This document shows, piece after piece, positions 4,990-9,811 of a DNA stretch of 9,811 nt. The translations under genes were made by a program, and so were the position numbers. The notes under the pieces were generated by a model. The model was not told the DNA's origin. It ran no database searches and was given only the letters and a program-made list of their open reading frames with translations. Within the stretch, counting starts at the first letter, position 1. Every line of letters begins with the position of its first letter. Origin of the DNA: Methanolinea sp. UBA473. Its GTDB lineage: Archaea > Halobacteriota > Methanomicrobia > Methanomicrobiales > Methanospirillaceae. The stretch lies in the NCBI GenBank assembly GCA_002509495.1, contig DAEV01000033.1, forward strand, positions 22,378 to 32,188, written 5' to 3'.

Positions 4990-6324
4990 TTGCACGGCAG
5001 ACATTTGACGGGGGCGCACCGATCCCCGCACCTCCTTGTCATGCTCCGGATTATCGATCCCCAGCTGGAGGGATTCTTCTCGTTCCTGGCAGAACAGGGC
5101 GGCCTCCGGCATCCCGAACTGCACATTCTCCACCTGACCCTGGCAGGCCCTTTCCGTCTTCTTCGCGGGGAGGGGAACGATCTGGTCCAGCGAGCAGTGG
5201 AAGATTCATCCCGGGACGTAGTTTCCGTCTCGTGCACACTCGGCGAATTCGCCCTCCTGCGCGGCCGGGTAGGAGAGGCGGTCGTCCTTGCGGCGGATCC
5301 TGACAGAGATCTGCTGGCTCTCTTTTCCAAGATCTCTTCCCTTCTCCTGCCGCATTTTTCGGAGGCAACATGGATCGACCGGAAACCGGGGGAGAGAAGA
5401 TTTCACGTGACGCTCGGATCAGGACTTCAACCAGCCCGGGCAGAAGCGATTGTCAGGGGACTTACCAGATCAACCCTCTCGTCCGGGGCTGATCCCAGGC
5501 CGGATGCCCGCCGCAATCGTATCAGCCCCGGCTGGCCTCTTGACCTGCTCCGGATCTCAATCGCCAGGAACGGGGCACTCTGGAGGGAGTACGACATTCC
5601 CCGCAGAAAGTGGCTGGACAGGTCAGAGATTTATCGCAGGGAGGAATGGGCCGATACTCTCGCCGCATTCCGGATTTTCCGGGGATATGAGCTCACCGGC
5701 CCACAGTTCGAGTGCTCCGGAGGTGTCTTTTTCATCGCAGACCTCCACCTGGGTCATGCCAATATCATCCGCTACTGCCGCAGGCCCTTCCCCGATGTCG
5801 CGACCATGGACCGGATCCTCGTCCGGAACTGGAACTTGCGGATACGGCCTTCCGATCGTGTCTTCTTCCTGGGGGATCTGGCCTATGGCCCGGGAGTAAA
5901 AACGGCAGAAGAGTACCTGTCCGGGCTTTCCGGGAGAATCAGGTTCATCAGGGGGAACCATGACCGGGAGATCCCCGGGATGGCAGGATCGGATGTGCTG
6001 GAATGCGGGGGTTTGAAATTCTTCCTTGTGCACGATCCTTCCGAGGCGCCGGAGGATTTTCGCGGATGGGTAATCCACGGCCATCACCATAACAACCAGA
6101 CGCGGGAGTTCCCTTTTCTGGATACCGGCAATCGCAGGGTGAACGTGAGCGCCGAGCTGATCGGATACGTTCCTCTTTCACTCGATGAACTCCTCACCCT
6201 GATCTCGGCTGCTCCTGCGGGTGCAGGGTATTCCACGCTTGCAGAGGCGAGGGCCCGGATTCGGGGAATCGATCGCCCCCTGCCGGGTTCAAAAATGCAT
6301 GAAACCTGGGGAGATCAATCCTGA
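4990..6324 (+). CDS. 2H (LigT-like) phosphoesterase fused to calcineurin-like metallophosphoesterase
   Basis: This 444-aa protein has two phosphoesterase domains. Residues about 10-235 are a 2H domain with both signature motifs: H48-L-T50-L in HLTLAGPF and H139-V-T141-L in FHVTLGSG. It ends with a family-like strand, LLRISIARNGALWREYDIP. Residues about 244-400 are a calcineurin-like domain of the compact COG4186 type. Its metal-ligand motifs are complete: D251-L-H253 in FIADLHLGH, GD at 295-296 in FFLGDLAYG, GNHD at 322-325, H348 in FLVHD, and GHHH at 364-367. The tail NVSAELIGYVPLSLDEL is also typical. 2H enzymes usually act on 2',3'-cyclic or 2'-5' phosphodiesters of RNA or nucleotides, so a two-step RNA-end or cyclic-nucleotide reaction is plausible inference. 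The start is TTG, set by a strong SD. No signal peptide is seen. Confidence 0.88.
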   Translation: MHGRHLTGAHRSPHLLVMLRIIDPQLEGFFSFLAEQGGLRHPELHILHLTLAGPFRLLRGEGNDLVQRAVEDSSRDVVSVSCTLGEFALLRGRVGEAVVLAADPDRDLLALFSKISSLLLPHFSEATWIDRKPGERRFHVTLGSGLQPARAEAIVRGLTRSTLSSGADPRPDARRNRISPGWPLDLLRISIARNGALWREYDIPRRKWLDRSEIYRREEWADTLAAFRIFRGYELTGPQFECSGGVFFIADLHLGHANIIRYCRRPFPDVATMDRILVRNWNLRIRPSDRVFFLGDLAYGPGVKTAEEYLSGLSGRIRFIRGNHDREIPGMAGSDVLECGGLKFFLVHDPSEAPEDFRGWVIHGHHHNNQTREFPFLDTGNRRVNVSAELIGYVPLSLDELLTLISAAPAGAGYSTLAEARARIRGIDRPLPGSKMHETWGDQS

Positions 6325-6336
6325 ACGATTCGCGGG

Positions 6337-6359
6337 GGAGGGATACGGGGTATTCCTCC
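6337..6359. terminator. 10-bp hairpin between convergent genes
   Basis: GGAGGGATAC, a GGG loop, then GTATTCCTCC form a 10-bp stem with a single G-U pair (an A-C mismatch on the opposite strand). It lies in the 38-bp gap between the stops of the 2H-metallophosphoesterase and NIL-ferredoxin genes. No T tract follows, so termination or 3'-end protection is inferred from position and structure only. Confidence 0.5.
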
Positions 6360-6362
6360 GGC

Positions 6363-6755
6363 TCAGGCCTCTCCCTTCCTTGAAAGTGCACGATGCGGGC
6401 AGATCTCGATACACCGGCCGCAGAGCACGCATTTCTTCCCCTCCATGCGGAGCTTCCAGTTCCCGTCAAACGAGAACACCTCCTGCGGGCAGATGCTGAC
6501 ACAGGCCCCGCAGTCCACACACTCGGCCTCGTCGAGGTTCAACTCCTCCTCAAGGATACGGACCGCGGCTCCCATCCCCTCCAGTTTCTCCTTGACGAGC
6601 CTGCAGGACTCGTCCGGGATATCGATTAAGGCTTCGCCCTCGGACGAGTCGATGAGCGCACGCTCCACGTTGATCAGGACACCTGTGTCCCGGACGACCT
6701 GGGCGATGATGGGCTTCTTGCCCTCCTTCCGCGAGAATGTCACCAGGAGCTTCAC
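6363..6755 (-). CDS. NIL domain 2[4Fe-4S] ferredoxin of homocysteine biosynthesis (MA1822-like)
   Basis: This 130-aa protein has an N-terminal NIL domain (residues about 1-72: KLLVTFSRKEGKKPIIAQVV..., an ACT-like ligand fold). A two-cluster ferredoxin follows, with Cys79-x2-Cys82-x2-Cys85-x3-Cys89-Pro and Cys109-x2-Cys112-x2-Cys115-x3-Cys119-Pro. The partner gene in M. acetivorans, MA1822, works with MA1821 (COG1900) to make homocysteine from aspartate semialdehyde, probably by supplying electrons or handling sulfur. I chose GTG 6755 because it overlaps the COG1900 stop in a GTGA junction and has a perfect GGAGGTG six bases upstream. GTG 6764 also overlaps that SD sequence and is less likely. 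Cytoplasmic. The gene ends next to a hairpin terminator. Confidence 0.92.
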   Translation of the reverse strand: MKLLVTFSRKEGKKPIIAQVVRDTGVLINVERALIDSSEGEALIDIPDESCRLVKEKLEGMGAAVRILEEELNLDEAECVDCGACVSICPQEVFSFDGNWKLRMEGKKCVLCGRCIEICPHRALSRKGEA

Positions 6756-8260
6756 TTGAGCCACCTCCCTCCGAAGAGCTTGCCGAGGTCCATAGCAGTG
6801 AGCATCCCAATCACCCGGAACTCCCTGTCCACCACCGGAAGCGCACTGATGTTGTACCGTTCGAGTTTCTGCACCGCGATGTCTACCGGTTCCTCGGAGG
6901 TCGTAGTGATCACTTTCCGTTTCATGATATCCTTTACGAGCGGCCCCTTGGCAGGGTTGACCACCGCCTTCGAGATATCGTACGTGGTGACGATTCCTAC
7001 GAGGACGCCCTGTTCGTTGATCACCGGGAGGTGATTGGTCTCACCCTTGAGCAGCTTCTGGGCCGCGGTCCGGATGGCTTCCCCTTCCCCGATGGCGATC
7101 ACACGCCTGTCCATGATCTCGAGGACCCTTGGGCCCTGCACAGTTTCGTGCATGGGCTGGGATATCTTCTCGCTATCTATCCTTCTTGTGGGGAGAGCGA
7201 GGGTCATCTTCCCCCCCTGGATCCAGAGTTTCAGCTCTTCCGCCACTACCCTTGCTCTCCGGAAACTCGACAGCGGCGAAGTCCGAACCTCCTCTCCCCT
7301 GAGTTCCACCACCCCGCTCTTCAGCTGGGCATAGTTCACCTTTGACAGGGACGGGCGGGAACGGGTCGGGATTCCGTAATCGATCACGTCCACCCAAATG
7401 TCCTCATCACGGACTGCAGTACTTCGCACCGTTTCAAGGTCGAGTACAGGGATGGGGATCCCGAGGCCTATGTAAAGGGTGACTCCATATCCCGTCATGG
7501 TCGCCGCCCGGATGAACTCGGGATTCATCCGCTTCATGTCCGCGGTCACCATGAGGGTGCCGAACCCGCTTCCCGGGGAGGCCTGGGTACCTTCCCCGAT
7601 CACCATCCCGGGGGCACCGCCGAGAAACGCGGGAACTCCCGATCCGATCCTCCTGAACCTGGGGTCGTTTGAAATGGGGTTCAAAAGCCCTGAACCCGAG
7701 TAAGTGATATTCCCGCATCCCGGCAGGAGCATCCCCATGTAGGTATGGAGAATCCTGTCGGTGGTATTCGATGCGGCATTATACCGCTGGTAGCCGTTCC
7801 GGGGATTGCACATGATGGCCTGGTTGAGATTCTCCAGGAGGAGCTCGGTGGTGATCGTCCGGCGTGGATAGCAGTCCGTGCCGCGCGAGATTGCCCGAAG
7901 TTCCACCGACCGGCCTGATATGAAGTCCTCGATGACATGTGCCCCTCCATAGTTCTCTTCGCGGGTGGTAGACTGCTGGGTGGCGCCGATATAGGCATCT
8001 ACCGCAGCAAGGCCTCCGTACGCCTCTACGTCGTTCAACCAGACGCGTTCCATCCGGATCGGGGGATCGGCATGTCCGAAGTTCAGGAATGCTCCCGAAG
8101 AACACATGGCCCCGAACGTCCCTGTGGTAACCACATCCACCTCGGCAAGTGCCTTCTTCTCCCCGAGATCGGCGACGATCCGGGGCATCTCCTCGGCGGT
8201 AACCACCCTGGCATTTCCATCCCGGATGCGTTCATTGATCTGGTCGATGGACTTCTGCAT
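6752..8260 (-). CDS. Homocysteine biosynthesis protein, COG1900/DUF39 with two CBS domains (MA1821-like)
   Basis: This 502-aa protein belongs to the family shown by Methanosarcina genetics to form homocysteine from aspartate semialdehyde and sulfide, without O-acylhomoserine intermediates. Residues 1-370 are the COG1900 domain. Candidate catalytic or persulfide cysteines are C53 (GAMCSSGAFLNFGH), C130 (GTDCYPRR), C151 and C182 (LLPGCGNITYSGSG). Other conserved-looking blocks are GATQQS, NAASNTTDRILHTYMG and GEGTQASPGSG. Residues about 380-500 are a CBS pair (VLEIMDRRVIAI...HLPVINEQGVLVGIVT and VKDIMKRKVITT...ALPVVDREFRVIGMLT), a module that commonly binds adenosyl ligands such as AMP or SAM. 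Allosteric control by SAM would suit the methionine branch but is inference. ATG 8260 has no SD; a TATA box sits about 27 nt upstream, so the mRNA is probably leaderless. It is the first gene of an operon with NIL-ferredoxin. Confidence 0.95.
   Translation of the reverse strand: MQKSIDQINERIRDGNARVVTAEEMPRIVADLGEKKALAEVDVVTTGTFGAMCSSGAFLNFGHADPPIRMERVWLNDVEAYGGLAAVDAYIGATQQSTTREENYGGAHVIEDFISGRSVELRAISRGTDCYPRRTITTELLLENLNQAIMCNPRNGYQRYNAASNTTDRILHTYMGMLLPGCGNITYSGSGLLNPISNDPRFRRIGSGVPAFLGGAPGMVIGEGTQASPGSGFGTLMVTADMKRMNPEFIRAATMTGYGVTLYIGLGIPIPVLDLETVRSTAVRDEDIWVDVIDYGIPTRSRPSLSKVNYAQLKSGVVELRGEEVRTSPLSSFRRARVVAEELKLWIQGGKMTLALPTRRIDSEKISQPMHETVQGPRVLEIMDRRVIAIGEGEAIRTAAQKLLKGETNHLPVINEQGVLVGIVTTYDISKAVVNPAKGPLVKDIMKRKVITTTSEEPVDIAVQKLERYNISALPVVDREFRVIGMLTAMDLGKLFGGRWLK
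6762..6768 (-). promoter_or_regulatory. Ribosome binding site inside COG1900 coding end, driving NIL-ferredoxin
   Basis: On the minus strand GGAGGTG lies six bases before the GTG start at 6755 and within the last codons of the COG1900 gene. Together with the GTGA stop/start overlap it suggests coupled, strong re-initiation. Confidence 0.6.
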
Positions 8261-8282
8261 AGGATTATATTTTTATTAAGCA

Positions 8283-8290
8283 TATTTATA
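8283..8290 (-). promoter_or_regulatory. TATA box for the homocysteine operon (leaderless arrangement)
   Basis: On the minus strand, TATAAATA is preceded by a purine-rich CGAAATAAC that resembles a BRE. Its centre is about 27 nt from the ATG at 8260, and no SD lies between. This is the clearest TATA box in the window. Confidence 0.6.
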
Positions 8291-8299
8291 GTTATTTCG

Positions 8300-8316
8300 T
8301 ATTACTCGTAGTAATA
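8300..8316. promoter_or_regulatory. Perfect 17-bp dyad between divergent promoters, candidate operator
   Basis: TATTACT-CGT-AGTAATA is a perfect inverted repeat with 7-bp arms and a 3-bp spacer. It lies 10 bp upstream of the homocysteine-operon TATA box and overlaps a TAATATA element upstream of the Nif3 gene. That placement suits a factor that activates one gene and represses the other, but no regulator is identified. Confidence 0.5.
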
Positions 8317-8331
8317 TACCTTTTTTTAACC
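8312..8331 (+). promoter_or_regulatory. TATA-like region for the Nif3-SWIM gene pair
   Basis: There are two candidates: TAATATAC at 8312-8319, centred 36 nt before ATG 8352, and the T-rich TTTTTTTAAC at 8321-8330, centred about 26 nt before it. There is no SD before the ATG. The T-rich box would give a leaderless mRNA; the first would give a leader of about 10 nt. Confidence 0.4.
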
Positions 8332-8351
8332 TTCCTGCCGAATACCAGACT

Positions 8352-9080
8352 ATGGAGATTGGACAGTTCGTCCGGGATATGGAACGCGTGGCCCCGCCCG
8401 GACTTGCGGAGGAGATAGACTCCGGAAGGATCGGGCTGATCATCGAGGGGAATCCCGAGATCGGCAGGATTTGCTGTGCCCTGGACTGCACCCGGGCGGT
8501 GGTCGATGAAGCGGTGCGCAGGGGTGCGGATATGCTCGTGGTGCATCATACGCCGATTTGGACCCCTGTCACCGCAATACGGGATCCTCTCGCTCCCCTT
8601 CTGCGCAGGATCCTCTCTGCCGGGCTCAATCTCTATGTAATGCATACCAACTTCGACCATGCCCCAGGGGGGGTGAACGATGCACTGGCCGATCTCCTGT
8701 ATCTCGAAAAGGTCGGGCCCCTGTCCCTAGGTCTCGTGGGGGAATGTCCCCTCATCCTCCAGGAGATCGCGGACCGGCTCGGTTGTCCTCTCCGGGTATG
8801 GGGAGAGCCGGAAATCCCTGGGACGCTTGCGGTGGTGGGGGGTGCAGGATTTGATCCGGTGCTCATCGATGAGGCAAGGGACTATGGAGCCGGCACGTTC
8901 CTCTCGTCTGACCTTCGGCACTCGGTCGCCAGGAGTGCCTCCCTGCCCCTGATCGAAGCTACCCACTATGCCCTGGAAGCCCCCGGGATGCGTTCCCTGG
9001 CGGAATGCAGGGGATGGGAATTCCTCGACGATCCGCCACCTCTTCGAATATGGACGAACACGACCTCTGGAAGGAAATAA
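8352..9080 (+). CDS. Nif3-like dinuclear metal-centre protein (GTP cyclohydrolase I type 2 family)
   Basis: This 242-aa protein of the Nif3/YbgI family forms hexameric toroids with a dinuclear metal site. The ligand set is complete: H65-H66 in VVHHTPIW, D102 in MHTNFDHAPGG, and H205 with E209 in THYALEA. The mid-family insert domain is absent and the length is that of compact homologues. The biochemical role is unsettled; the 'GTP cyclohydrolase' label comes from limited evidence, and metal or nucleotide hydrolase roles have been proposed. It starts at ATG 8352 without an SD, across a 91-bp divergent gap from the homocysteine operon. It overlaps the following SWIM gene by 31 bases, so the two are probably expressed together. 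Confidence 0.93.
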   Translation: MEIGQFVRDMERVAPPGLAEEIDSGRIGLIIEGNPEIGRICCALDCTRAVVDEAVRRGADMLVVHHTPIWTPVTAIRDPLAPLLRRILSAGLNLYVMHTNFDHAPGGVNDALADLLYLEKVGPLSLGLVGECPLILQEIADRLGCPLRVWGEPEIPGTLAVVGGAGFDPVLIDEARDYGAGTFLSSDLRHSVARSASLPLIEATHYALEAPGMRSLAECRGWEFLDDPPPLRIWTNTTSGRK

Positions 9081-9379
9081 GAGAGACCCGGTCCCTCACC
9101 CCTGAGATCAGGGACACAATCGCACTCCTCTACGGGGACAGGGGATGCAAAGCCCTGGCAGCCCTGGATCGCGGCCATGTGAAAAAATACAACGACTTCG
9201 TGGTCGTGGTCGGCGCCTCTGACGAGTACGTGGTGGAGGAGGACTACTGCACGTGCCGGGACTTTTCCTTCAGGAGAGGGTGCTGCTGGCACCTCCTCGC
9301 AGCCCGGCTGGCCGCCCTCTGCGGATGCTTCGAGGTCTACGACCTGTGGTACCAGGATACCTGGTCCGGGCGGGGATAA
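9050..9379 (+). CDS. SWIM zinc-finger protein
   Basis: This 109-aa protein has a C-terminal SWIM finger: C67-T-C69 and then C79-W-H81, the CxCx(n)CxH pattern, inside YCTCRDFSFRRGCCWHLLAARLA. The N-terminal half (DLWKEIRETRSLTPEIRDTIALLYGDRGCKALAALDR) is helical, and the middle has KKYNDFVVVVGASDEYVVEED strands. SWIM domains bind nucleic acid or protein; small archaeal SWIM proteins are related to partners of recombination factors in eukaryotes (Sws1 type). ATG 9050 lies inside the end of the Nif3 gene, a 31-base overlap in another frame. An earlier ATG at 9005 is in frame but adds poor sequence. The specific role is unknown. Confidence 0.85.
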   Translation: MDEHDLWKEIRETRSLTPEIRDTIALLYGDRGCKALAALDRGHVKKYNDFVVVVGASDEYVVEEDYCTCRDFSFRRGCCWHLLAARLAALCGCFEVYDLWYQDTWSGRG

Positions 9380-9393
9380 AGGCAATCCAACAG

Positions 9394-9401
9394 TTTTTAT
9401 C
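9394..9401 (+). promoter_or_regulatory. TATA-like or T-rich element before alaS
   Basis: TTTTTATC is centred about 41 nt before the alaS ATG in a short AT-rich gap. As a TATA box it predicts a start near 9423 and a leader of about 16 nt. The T tract could also end Nif3-SWIM transcripts. An AATAAAAT at 9413-9420 is an alternative but lies only about 22 nt from the ATG. No SD is evident. Confidence 0.35.
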
Positions 9402-9438
9402 GGTTAAATGAGAATAAAATGGTATCACGTGGTTTTCC

Positions 9439-9811
9439 ATGCTCGAAGAAGAATACCAGCTCGAATACTTCAAGACCCATGGACTGGTCCGGAAGATCTG
9501 CAAGAAGTGCGGAGCCGCCTTCTGGACCAGGAACCCGGATCTGGACATCTGCGGGGACGCCCCCTGCGAGACTTACAATTTCATCGGGGAGCCGGTCTTC
9601 CGAAGGCACACCGTGGACGAGATGCGGGAGGCCTACCTCTCCTTCTTCGAACGGAACGGACATACCCGGATAGAGCGTTACCCGGTGGCAGCCCGGTGGC
9701 GGGATGATATCTACCTCACCATCGCGTCCATCGCCGACTTCCAGCCCTGGGTTACAGGAGGCGTGGTCCCGCCACCCGCCAACCCCCTCACCATCTCCCA
9801 GCCCTGCATCC
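9439..9811 (+). CDS. alaS: Alanyl-tRNA synthetase, archaeal type, N-terminal part (runs off window)
   Basis: The open frame runs from ATG 9439 to the window end, giving 124 residues of what should be a protein of roughly 900. It begins MLEEEYQLEYFKTHGLVRK, then has an N-terminal zinc-ribbon element of archaeal AlaRS: C21-x2-C24 and C38-GDAP-C43, followed by ETYNFIGEPV. Next come EMREAYLSFFERNGHTRIERYPVAARWRDDIYL (given in pieces: the helix before motif 1 and the motif 1 arginine region) and TIASIADFQPWVTGG. It charges tRNA-Ala with alanine in the cytoplasm. Nearby upstream ATGs at 9408 and 9419 are out of frame. It is downstream of and co-directional with Nif3-SWIM, with a 59-bp gap. Confidence 0.95.
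   Translation, partial: MLEEEYQLEYFKTHGLVRKICKKCGAAFWTRNPDLDICGDAPCETYNFIGEPVFRRHTVDEMREAYLSFFERNGHTRIERYPVAARWRDDIYLTIASIADFQPWVTGGVVPPPANPLTISQPCI

Noticed and set aside
6737..7345. Long plus-strand frame opposite the CBS region of the COG1900 gene
   Set aside because: It is a shadow of a highly conserved minus-strand protein, a common effect of GC-rich codon use.
1..9811. Mobile elements, CRISPR array, prophage or defence island
   Set aside because: No transposase, integrase, spaced direct repeats or toxin-antitoxin-like pair was seen. The genes are mostly conserved housekeeping or metabolic families with even codon use.

Overview
The window looks like chromosomal DNA of a methanogenic archaeon, most likely a GC-rich member of the Methanomicrobiales; I cannot name the genus. 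The evidence is archaeal transcription factor E, the archaeal tRNA methyltransferase Trm56, an archaeal-type alanyl-tRNA synthetase with an N-terminal zinc ribbon, an archaeal HTH-ACT regulator, and the methanogen homocysteine pair (COG1900 protein plus NIL-ferredoxin). Several first genes have a TATA-like box 26-31 nt before the start codon and no Shine-Dalgarno (SD) site, which suggests leaderless transcripts. Inner or downstream genes use SD sites or overlapping stop/start codons.

Layout. Bases 1-23 (minus) are the 5' end of a tRNA-Leu cut by the window edge. An intergenic stretch with two GC-rich dyads leads to an HTH-ACT amino-acid regulator (186-686, plus). A tightly overlapping minus-strand operon follows, read from 3573 down to 691: small winged-helix protein, Trm56 (TTG start), ATP-grasp ligase of unknown substrate, TFE and an HD-domain phosphohydrolase. 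A divergent promoter region separates it from an acidic orphan protein (3674-4084, plus). That gene converges on a UPF0280/COG2122 protein (4804-4094, minus). Next comes an unusual two-domain protein, a 2H (LigT-like) phosphoesterase fused to a calcineurin-like metallophosphoesterase (4990-6324, plus). A hairpin at 6337-6359 separates it from the convergent homocysteine operon (8260 down to 6363, minus): COG1900 with two CBS domains, then NIL-ferredoxin. An AT-rich divergent promoter carrying a perfect 17-bp dyad lies between this operon and a plus-strand Nif3-like gene. Nif3 overlaps a SWIM zinc-finger gene, and alaS follows and runs off the right edge.

How the genes work together. COG1900 and NIL-ferredoxin are known from Methanosarcina genetics to make homocysteine from aspartate semialdehyde and sulfide. 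COG2122/UPF0280 has been linked to sulfide assimilation in the same organism. All three lie within about 4.2 kb here, interrupted only by the 2H-metallophosphoesterase gene. The other theme is tRNA and transcription: tRNA-Leu, Trm56, TFE and AlaRS. The least explained items are the 2H-metallophosphoesterase fusion, the ATP-grasp ligase inside the Trm56/TFE operon, the acidic orphan and the dyad between the homocysteine and Nif3 promoters. There is no sign of a mobile element, CRISPR array or prophage, and no gene-free stretch reaches 200 bases.
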